Positions 57,903-64,000 of a DNA stretch of 64,000 bases are shown here, piece after piece. The notes beneath the pieces were generated by a model that ran no database searches, was not told where the DNA came from, and saw only the letters and a list, made by a program, of their open reading frames with translations. A program made the translations under genes and the position numbers. Within the stretch, counting starts at the first letter, position 1, and the number at the start of each line of letters is the position of its first letter. This DNA comes from Kaistia algarum (GTDB lineage Bacteria; Pseudomonadota; Alphaproteobacteria; Rhizobiales; Kaistiaceae). Location: positions 620,001-684,000 of the forward strand of contig NZ_JAPKNJ010000003.1 of the NCBI RefSeq assembly GCF_026343945.1. Reading direction: 5' to 3'.

Positions 57903-58840
57903 CAGCGCGCGATCTCCGTCTCGTCTCCAGGCCTTCCCGGCAAGCCGCATGCCAACGGCGCTATCGGTAGGCTTTTCGTCAACCGCGAAGCAGCCAACGG
58001 GATCCATTGCATATGAGCCGGGCAGAATTGGCTAGAGGCAATCGAAGAAATCACACGGCACGGAGTGACGCGGCGCGAAAGGCGGCAATTGCTTAAGGAT
58101 TGGGCGGATGGCATGCCGCTTCCGGCCAAGGCTTCGACGGCGATCGATAGGATGTGGATGCAGTAACCTGCGGACGGAGCAACCGGTCTTCACATTGAGA
58201 TCGGAAGCTACGACCGGGATTGCCAATCCTGACTGAATGAGCCTTCGTGCCGGAAGGCGCCCGCTTCTACGAGGCTTGAACAAGCGATCCGGTTTGCGAT
58301 GGCGCCGACGGTCGTCCGCGACACACACAGATTTCAAAATGCGTCAGTGTAGCCGTCGGATGCTCACACCGTTCGCTCGACCGGCGGCGTAGCGGACCCG
58401 TGCGGTCGAAGAACTCGAGAGAGCGCAACGTAGATTGCGTCCTGTCGTCCAACGTGGCTCTCATCGCCATCGACGTACCATAGCCGGTCGATGGGCAAAG
58501 AGAAGAACGTATCGATTCAGTATTAACTAGTAGTTTATCAGAAAAAATTCGTATCGGAATAAATAATAATAGTAATATTTTAATATTAATCGTATGACGT
58601 AGAAAACTATAACCTAGGGAGTGTGAAATATTTCGTTAACAGCCGCTATTTCACCCTAGCCAAGACGGCGCGTGCCCTCGTCCATCCGGTTCAAGTAGTC
58701 CAGTCTCCGGCTTCGGCAGCGCGCGTCGAGAGCCTCGAATTTCCGCTTGGCGGGGCTGGCGTTGCCCCTTGCAGATATGCGAATCTGCGCTGCCGGACCC
58801 TATATTGGGTCAGGGGAAATCAAGGCAGGGAACACAATCG
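57903..58840. other. Gene-free region with an AT-rich island
   Basis: About 940 bases between the divergent ATP-grasp and oxygenase genes with no convincing coding sequence; small frames here lack family similarity or ribosome-binding sites. The left part has ordinary GC content. From about 58500 to 58620 the sequence turns strongly AT-rich, with repeated short AT runs (AATAAATAATAATAG), unlike the rest of the window. It must contain the promoters of both flanking genes. The AT island could be a nucleoid-protein or silencer target, or foreign DNA. Confidence 0.6.
58623..58654. repeat. Inverted repeat next to the AT-rich island
   Basis: GTGAAATA at 58623-58630 is repeated inverted as TATTTCAC at 58647-58654, with a 16-base spacer. 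The arms are 8 bases and exact. It lies about 190 bases upstream of the oxygenase start and could be a regulator-binding site or a weak hairpin. Confidence 0.4.
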
Positions 58841-59716
58841 ATGACTTCGGTGAATGAGGTGGTCGCCGGCGAAAGCGGCGTGATTTCCGTCGATTACCGT
58901 GACCCTAACGCGCCGGCGCTGTTTGCGCAGTCGCTGCGTCAGTCGGGCTTTGGCGTGGTCCGCAACCACCCCATTCCGCAAGATCTGGTCGAGGAAATCT
59001 ACGCCGAGTGGCTCGCCTTCTTCGACAGCGACGACAAGTTCAAATATCTCGTCGGCGAGAAGCATGACGGCTATTTCCCGCCGCATCAGGCGGAGACCGC
59101 GAAGACCGGCAAGAAGCGCGACCTCAAGGAGTATTTCCACATCTATGCCTGGGGGCGCTACCCGGACGAGGTCTCCGACGCGGCGCGCCGCTATTCCGAT
59201 CTCGCCGGTGCGCTGGCTTCCGAATTGCTGGGGTGGGTCCAGGACAACACGCCGGACGAGGTCAAGGCGCGCTTTTCGGTGCCGCTGCCGGAGATGGTTC
59301 GCGGCAGCTCCGGCTCGCTATTCCGCATCCTGCGATATCCGCCGCTGACGGGCGAGGAGGACGCGGACGCGGTTCGGGCCCATGCGCACGAGGACATCAA
59401 TCTCTTGACCATCCTACCCTCTGCGAACGAGCGTGGGCTGCAATTGGTGAACGCCAACGGCGAATGGGTCGACGTGCCGTTCGATTTCGGAACGCTGGTG
59501 ATCAACACCGGCGACATGCTTCAGGAAGCGTCCGGTGGCTATTACCGCTCGACGACTCACCGGGTCGTCAATCCGACGGGCGACGCTGCGAAGCGCTCGC
59601 GCATCTCGATCCCGATGTTCCAGCAGCCGCGACCCGACGTCGTTCTTTCTGAACGCCATACGGCGGGCAGCTATCTGGCCGAAAGGCTGGCGGAATTGTC
59701 GCGGAACAACAAGTAG
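58841..59716 (+). CDS. 2-oxoglutarate/Fe(II)-dependent oxygenase, isopenicillin N synthase-like
   Basis: A 291-residue protein of the IPNS/2OG oxygenase family. The facial triad is visible: the HxD pair in AHAHEDINLL and the distal His in TTHRVVNP, followed by RSRISIPMF with the 2-oxoglutarate-binding RxS. The N-terminal GFGVVRNHPIPQDLVEEIYA is the usual non-catalytic helix region. Substrate unknown. ATG 58841 is preceded by GGCAGGGA; a longer upstream reading lacks family similarity. Confidence 0.86.
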   Translation: MTSVNEVVAGESGVISVDYRDPNAPALFAQSLRQSGFGVVRNHPIPQDLVEEIYAEWLAFFDSDDKFKYLVGEKHDGYFPPHQAETAKTGKKRDLKEYFHIYAWGRYPDEVSDAARRYSDLAGALASELLGWVQDNTPDEVKARFSVPLPEMVRGSSGSLFRILRYPPLTGEEDADAVRAHAHEDINLLTILPSANERGLQLVNANGEWVDVPFDFGTLVINTGDMLQEASGGYYRSTTHRVVNPTGDAAKRSRISIPMFQQPRPDVVLSERHTAGSYLAERLAELSRNNK

Positions 59717-59744
59717 CCACCAGATCCAGCAACGCTTCCTGCGC

Positions 59745-60674
59745 CTAAGACCTGCGCGCCACAAGTCCCTTCATGATGCCGACGTGAACCAGATCTTCGG
59801 CGGGAACGAGCAGCAGCTCGTCCGGTCCATATTCGTCGGCCTCTTCCAACAGCTCTTCGGAGAGGCCCTTGGCCAGCAGGAAGTCGCGATAGCGCAGCCT
59901 CGCCTGCTCGGCCGCATAGATACTGGTCTCGGACTGGTCATCCGTCAGCGCGTAGATCGCATGGAGGCCGAGGTTCAGCCCTTCCTCGGCATAGGCTTCG
60001 GGGGAGGCGACCGCGAGGATGATGCAGGCGCTCGCACATGTCTCCCGGACGATCACGGTAAGGCCACGTTGGCGAATGATATCCGCGACGGCAAGCGCCT
60101 CGTCGACCAGGCCGCCATCGCTGGTGATCTCGATGGCGCGAAGAGGCCCCGACGCCTTCTCGACCTCAAGGATCGCGTCGGTGAGACCTGGGGTGATGTT
60201 GCCGCGGATGGCGAGGACGCCGGTAGCGGCTTCATACCGCAGTTCGAAAGGGTCCATGGCCGCAATGGCGCTAGCCTCGTCCAAGGCCAACGGCAGCCGA
60301 CGGACACTTGCCCCTGCCCCGATTCCCTCGGAAATGAGCAACAGGACCGCGACGGCAAGCAGCGCGCCCGCCCCTGCGGGACGACCCATCCGCCGGAATA
60401 GCCGCGCGATCGTCAGCGTCGCAAAGATGGCAACAGCCAGCAACAGGGCGCGGCCCGCGACAAACGCGATCGGGCCTGCATGTGCGGCGTCGTACTCGAC
60501 GTAGATCGCATCGAGCGACAAGCTCAGGAAGTTGAGCGACAAGTCGGCCAGAGCCGTGATCACGACAACGACGAAGAGGGCGAGCATTGCTATCGTCGAC
60601 CGCACGCCGGTCGGTCGGATCGGCGTCTCCGGCGCTTCCGCGCTCGTCCGGTGGTCTGCATGCTCCTCGATCAT
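59745..60674 (-). CDS. Membrane protein with ClpP-like periplasmic domain (COG3904-like)
   Basis: A 309-residue protein. Three hydrophobic segments lie at about 25-120 (TIAMLALFVVVVITALADLS, ALLLAVAIFATLTIARLF, GALLAVAVLLLISEGIGA). A soluble domain of the ClpP/crotonase fold follows: EITSDGGLVDEALAVADIIR, then RETCASACIILAVAS, where the Ser of CASAC takes the position of a ClpP-type nucleophile. This is typical of COG3904-type proteins of unknown function. ATG 60674 is preceded by CGGAG and overlaps the stop of the GYF-RDD gene (ATGA). Confidence 0.75.
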   Translation of the reverse strand: MIEEHADHRTSAEAPETPIRPTGVRSTIAMLALFVVVVITALADLSLNFLSLSLDAIYVEYDAAHAGPIAFVAGRALLLAVAIFATLTIARLFRRMGRPAGAGALLAVAVLLLISEGIGAGASVRRLPLALDEASAIAAMDPFELRYEAATGVLAIRGNITPGLTDAILEVEKASGPLRAIEITSDGGLVDEALAVADIIRQRGLTVIVRETCASACIILAVASPEAYAEEGLNLGLHAIYALTDDQSETSIYAAEQARLRYRDFLLAKGLSEELLEEADEYGPDELLLVPAEDLVHVGIMKGLVARRS

Positions 60675-61459
60675 CGGTGGCTCCGGAACCACGCCAGAGC
60701 GGCGACGTAGATGGCAATTGCCAGACAGATCGCGCAGACAAACATCGCATCTTGCAGAGCCCCGCTCGGCCGGGCGAGGACGACGATGCCGTATTCGTCC
60801 CAGCGCATGGTGCCGCGCTTCTTCACTCGCCGGAGCGCCAGTACGCCGCAGATTATGAACAGCAGCGGGATCGCAAGGCAGAGGCCGCGGAGATAGACAT
60901 CAAGTTCTCGTTCGAGGGCTCGGATCGGGCCAATCGGCCGCAGATCCTCATCGCAGATCCGGATGCCGCAGAGCCATTTGCCGAGCGAGAAACCGCTCCA
61001 TCCGATGATCAAGGCGCCGATCGGCACCGCGATCAAGGCCTGGGCCATTGCACCAAGAATCCACCCGCCTCTGCTATTCAAAAGGCCGACCAGCCTTTCG
61101 GCGGTGACTGGCAGGAACGAAAAGAGACCGTAGGACAGAAGGAAGATGCCGATATAACCGTGGATCTGCAAATCGATGTATCGGGCCACGAACCTTCGGG
61201 ACGCAGAGCGATTGCCGCTGGTCCAGCCGCGATGCACCCGAATATTTGCCGGCGGTGAGACCTCTAATGCGGCGGGGGGCGGATTGGAGGCCAGTTCCCC
61301 GATCACGTCACGAAGACGCCGACGTTCAGGCTCGCCGTCGCGCCAGACCATCGTATCGGCATCGATTGAAAAGGTGAGCGCCATACGGCGCAGTTGCGGA
61401 AAATTCATCGGTCCGGCGACCGAGCCGCGATTGTCGAAGTACCAGTCGCCGTCTGTCAT
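60671..61459 (-). CDS. GYF_2 and RDD domain membrane protein
   Basis: A 262-residue protein. Residues 1 to about 55 form a GYF_2-like domain (WYFDNRGSVAGPMNFPQLRR) that may bind proline-rich peptides. An RDD-type membrane domain follows with the Arg-Asp pair in RRFVARYIDLQI and the GFSLGKWLCGIRI segment, with four to five helices. RDD proteins include ion antiporters, but most are uncharacterised. The stop overlaps the start of the ClpP-fold gene, so the two are co-translated. Confidence 0.8.
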   Translation of the reverse strand: MTDGDWYFDNRGSVAGPMNFPQLRRMALTFSIDADTMVWRDGEPERRRLRDVIGELASNPPPAALEVSPPANIRVHRGWTSGNRSASRRFVARYIDLQIHGYIGIFLLSYGLFSFLPVTAERLVGLLNSRGGWILGAMAQALIAVPIGALIIGWSGFSLGKWLCGIRICDEDLRPIGPIRALERELDVYLRGLCLAIPLLFIICGVLALRRVKKRGTMRWDEYGIVVLARPSGALQDAMFVCAICLAIAIYVAALAWFRSHR

Positions 61460-61547
61460 GAATCATGCCCCCCGCCTGCAATCTTGGCGGGAATTCGCGC
61501 CTCGCGAAAGACCGAGCAGTGCTTTTCCGGCGGGCACGGCCGATTCT

Positions 61548-61775
61548 TCAGATCAGCTTCAATCCCTTGAAGCTGGCATGGCCGTTGCGGCCGACGATGA
61601 TGTGGTCGTGGACGGCGATGCCGAGCGGGGTTGCGATGTCGACGATGGTCTTGGTCATCTGGATGTCGGCGCGCGAGGGGGTCGGGTCGCCTGAGGGATG
61701 GTTATGGACGAGTACGATGGCGGTCGAGGACAGTTCGAGCGCGCGCTTCACCACTTCGCGCGGATAGACGGGGGT
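61548..61775 (-). pseudogene. radC: radC remnant, 5'-truncated (C-terminal JAMM part only)
   Basis: About 75 codons matching the end of RadC, beginning around [17 protein letters not shown]. The JAMM metal-binding motif [11 protein letters not shown] is intact, and the gene keeps its native-looking end [11 protein letters not shown] and stop. The N-terminal two thirds, including the helix-hairpin-helix part, are missing. Upstream the sequence runs directly into gtrA, and no start codon with a ribosome-binding site serves this piece. Full-length RadC is about 220-250 residues, so this is a deletion or rearrangement product. Confidence 0.85.
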
Positions 61776-62299
61776 GCGGCCGGCCTCGTCTCTTGCTGGC
61801 GGAACGAGAAGAACTTGTGACCCAGGAAGCTCGGCACCGTGCAGGCGCCGAGACCTGCAAGGTGGGCGATGACGCCCGAATAGGCCTGGATGTCCAGCGC
61901 CGGGAGGACGATGCGATAGAACCAGGAACTCATGCCCGTGGCGATCGCCAACGACATCAGATTTACCAGCGTGAACCGCGCCAGTTCGTCCCATACTGAT
62001 CGTTGGGTTTCAGGGAAGATGAGCAGACGGTTGAGCGCGAAGGAAAATATCATTCCGACAATATGCGCGACCACCACCGAAGCCTCGAAGGGCAGGATTT
62101 GGTTCGCGGCGTAGCGCGCCAACAGCGACAGGCCAGCAGAGGCGATGCCTATGCTGACGAAACCTGCGAACTGACCGGTAGGCAAATTCGACGCCACGAT
62201 TGTGCGCGACTCCTGAATAAAGAGCCGCGTACGGCTTTCGAACCATGACCAGTAGTCCGGGCGAGCCTTGACAGGCGTGCGTCGCCCTTTTGGGGCCAT
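61748..62299 (-). CDS. GtrA family membrane protein with altered C-terminus
   Basis: A 183-residue GtrA-like protein with four transmembrane segments ([80 protein letters not shown]). GtrA-type proteins help move lipid-linked sugars across the membrane for cell-surface glycosylation. The family normally ends near GHKFFSFR; here about 15 extra residues are read from truncated radC DNA in another frame. ATG 62299 chosen. It is divergent from the membrane glycosyltransferase, which fits a shared glycan role. Confidence 0.82.
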   Translation of the reverse strand: MAPKGRRTPVKARPDYWSWFESRTRLFIQESRTIVASNLPTGQFAGFVSIGIASAGLSLLARYAANQILPFEASVVVAHIVGMIFSFALNRLLIFPETQRSVWDELARFTLVNLMSLAIATGMSSWFYRIVLPALDIQAYSGVIAHLAGLGACTVPSFLGHKFFSFRQQETRPAAPPSIRAKW

Positions 62300-62507
62300 G
62301 AAACGGAGGCCCCTGCAGAGCAACGTTCACTCGAAATGAGTATCGATTTTCCTGCGTGCAATCAGATCGAACATCAGCTGGGAGTGGTCAAGTCCCTATT
62401 TTGGCGTGTGACTTGAATATATCGGTTGCAATCTCGTCGACGGTCGGCATAGGCAGGTCAATGCCAACATGACTAGGCTCGAATGCTCGGGTCGAAAGGG
62501 AGCCTGA

Positions 62508-64000
62508 TTGTTTCAAGCACTGATGGAAGTGTCGCCCCTGCTCCTCGGCTATGCATATGCCGGGCTGGCGGTTGTCCTCATCGCCATCGCGTGCCTTGTC
62601 CAGCGCGATGAATGGCGCCGCCTGCTGCAGATCTGCTTCCTTTCGATCAGTTTCCTGGCGCTCTTCGTCAGTCGCCTGCCGATGCTGTTCTATGATCGTG
62701 CCATCAATCCCGATGAAGCGCTGATGGGCGCGAACGCGATGCGGGCTCGTTGGGGCTGGATCAGCTGGGACATCGTCGATCCACTGACGGCGGGTCCGAT
62801 CGACTCGATGGTCCTCGTCTGGCCGAGGCTCTTCGGTCTCGACATCACCTTCTTCAACATTCGGCTGACGGCGATCGTCCTGCTGGCAATCTCCATGAGC
62901 CTTCTCGCAAGTGCCCTGAGGCGTCTCTTCGATGCCCGCGTGGCCATGGTAGCAACTCTTCCGGCCTATCTATTCCTGATCTTTACCAATTTCTTCGATT
63001 TCGTTCACTATTCGAGCGAGATCATGCCGATCTTCCTGATCTCGCTCGGCATATTCGGTTTGGCCATCTACGCGGAGACCCGGCGCACGTGGTTTCTGCT
63101 CTTGGCTGCCTTCGCGGCGGGATGCGTTCCCTTCGCGAAGCTGCAAGGAACTCCGATCGCCGCCCTCGTCGGCGCCCTCGCGCTGCTTTGCGCATGTCGG
63201 CCGGCTCACCCAGCCACATTGTCGCTTCGCTTGAAGCGTGCGGCGGCCGTCATCGCGGCCGCTTGCGTGCCAGCTGCGGCTTTCCTGCTGCCTCTCACCC
63301 TTTCCGGGGGAGGCGACGATTTTGTGAAGAGCTATTTCGTCCAGCAGAAGTTGCGAATTGTCGGGCAGCAATGGAGCGACAAGATCTGGCATCTGCTGTC
63401 CTGGACGAGCTTTGGGCAGCTCGCATTCACCTATCTGGCGATGCTGTGCATCGGCATGGTGGTGATGATCGCCCTGTTCGCCTGGCGCCGCTCGCGACCA
63501 GGTCGTCTGGCACTGCGCTTTGCATCCGTTGCCGTCGTCATGGCCGCGGTTTCCTATGCCGCTGCCGTCACCCCAGGCCGGGACTTCTCGCATTATCTGC
63601 TGTTCGGGTTGCCGGCACTGGTCATGATCGGCGCGGCTGCCTCGCTCCTGGCGACAAATGGGGGGACGACGGGGCGCTGGGGCACGGCCGCGGCATCGCT
63701 TTGTCTCGTCGGGGTTGCCCTCTACCTGTTGCTGCCAAGGCTGGCACAGGAACGCGCCTACGGTCAGCCATGGTCAACGGGTTGGAATGAAGGCATTTAT
63801 CTGAAGGGTAAGCCGTTCAAGGCACTGCACACGCTGCAATGGCTGCGTCCCGAACCCGGAGACCGCATGGTCTGCTGGGGCTGGCAGGCGGAGTGCTACG
63901 TCGATGCCGCGATGGCGCCGGCGACGAGGGAAGCAACGAACGAGAATCAGCTGTACTGGACGGAGCTGCGTAGTTATTTCCGCTCCCGGTTCATCGGGGA
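62508..64000 (+). CDS. Membrane glycosyltransferase, GT39/ArnT-like (3' end outside window)
   Basis: An open frame of 497 codons to the window end. It has about ten to eleven hydrophobic segments, and the first periplasmic loop carries NPDEALMGANAMR, with the Asp-Glu typical of polyprenyl-phosphate sugar transferases of the GT-C class. TTG 62508 has AAAGGGAG five bases upstream; ATG 62523 is an alternative without such a site. It is divergent from gtrA and probably glycosylates a lipid or envelope glycan using a polyprenyl-phosphate sugar donor. Substrate unknown. Confidence 0.82.
   Translation, partial: MFQALMEVSPLLLGYAYAGLAVVLIAIACLVQRDEWRRLLQICFLSISFLALFVSRLPMLFYDRAINPDEALMGANAMRARWGWISWDIVDPLTAGPIDSMVLVWPRLFGLDITFFNIRLTAIVLLAISMSLLASALRRLFDARVAMVATLPAYLFLIFTNFFDFVHYSSEIMPIFLISLGIFGLAIYAETRRTWFLLLAAFAAGCVPFAKLQGTPIAALVGALALLCACRPAHPATLSLRLKRAAAVIAAACVPAAAFLLPLTLSGGGDDFVKSYFVQQKLRIVGQQWSDKIWHLLSWTSFGQLAFTYLAMLCIGMVVMIALFAWRRSRPGRLALRFASVAVVMAAVSYAAAVTPGRDFSHYLLFGLPALVMIGAAASLLATNGGTTGRWGTAAASLCLVGVALYLLLPRLAQERAYGQPWSTGWNEGIYLKGKPFKALHTLQWLRPEPGDRMVCWGWQAECYVDAAMAPATREATNENQLYWTELRSYFRSRFIG

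Noticed and set aside
58032..58337. Minus-strand 101-codon frame upstream of the ATP-grasp gene
   Set aside because: No ribosome-binding site, odd composition, no family; probably chance.
58623..58844. Possible 73-residue leader protein whose stop overlaps the oxygenase start (ATGA)
   Set aside because: The overlap and a nearby AGGGA are suggestive, but the protein is featureless, begins inside the inverted repeat next to the AT island, and has no recognisable relative. Ribosome profiling would settle it.
62750..63790. 346-codon plus-strand frame inside the right-end glycosyltransferase
   Set aside because: A different frame of the same strand reads continuously from 62508 to the window end with about ten membrane segments and a GT-C loop motif. 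The 62750 frame is Arg/Gly-rich with no features.

Overview
The window is a single stretch of a high-GC alphaproteobacterial chromosome, most likely from the order Hyphomicrobiales (Rhizobiales). The evidence is gene content: an alphaproteobacterial ATP-synthase zeta inhibitor (DUF1476), an Usg-family protein, a BA14K-type envelope protein, a liv operon carrying a DUF6867 gene, split purSQL genes followed by bolA and grxD, and an Anbu proteasome-homologue locus. The genus cannot be settled from this sequence. No rRNA, tRNA, CRISPR array, transposase or phage gene was seen. About 67 protein genes are called, two of them cut by the window edges (alaS at the left, a membrane glycosyltransferase at the right), plus one gene remnant (radC).

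Left part (1-20 kb), mostly housekeeping and redox: alaS end, a CPA2/Kef-type antiporter, a small carbonyl-metabolism cluster (two SDRs and an aldo/keto reductase, with a divergent AraC-type regulator), a META protein, NADP-isocitrate dehydrogenase, a polymer-forming-repeat membrane protein, HdeD, a TrmJ-like methyltransferase, murI, an LLM flavin enzyme, an ECF42-like sigma factor with its DGPF and RibD/DHFR-like partner genes, rpsD, a DMT exporter, a zinc alcohol dehydrogenase and ttcA.

Middle (20-41 kb): BA14K protein, grxD, bolA and the purine genes (purL, purQ, purS, purC, purB) on the minus strand, interrupted by a VOC gene, a small coiled-coil gene and a secreted orphan. Then come the zeta inhibitor, an HpcH/HpaI aldolase, aquaporin Z, glutathione peroxidase, a DUF2259 protein and rpe. 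A complete branched-chain amino-acid ABC transporter (livHMGF) follows with two substrate-binding proteins.

Right part (41-64 kb): an MFS transporter, a family-4-like uracil-DNA glycosylase lacking two of the usual four Fe-S cysteines, a sorbosone-dehydrogenase-like protein, ETF-ubiquinone oxidoreductase and an enol-lactonase-like hydrolase. Next is a tightly coupled operon of molybdenum-hydroxylase maturation genes (CoxD-like, CoxE-like, XdhC in two pieces, a MoeA-like/MocA fusion) without any Mo-enzyme structural gene in view. A diguanylate cyclase and usg lead to an operon of circularly permuted ATP-grasp, alpha-E, transglutaminase-like and Anbu genes. The transglutaminase-like protein has alanine where the catalytic cysteine belongs. 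The window closes with an 830-base gene-free stretch containing an AT-rich island, a 2OG-Fe(II) oxygenase, a ClpP-fold/GYF-RDD membrane protein pair, and a rearrangement scar where a 5'-truncated radC is joined to gtrA beside a membrane glycosyltransferase.

The two most promising poorly understood systems are the Anbu/ATP-grasp/alpha-E operon with its apparently inactive transglutaminase, and the orphan Cox/XdhC/MocA maturation operon.
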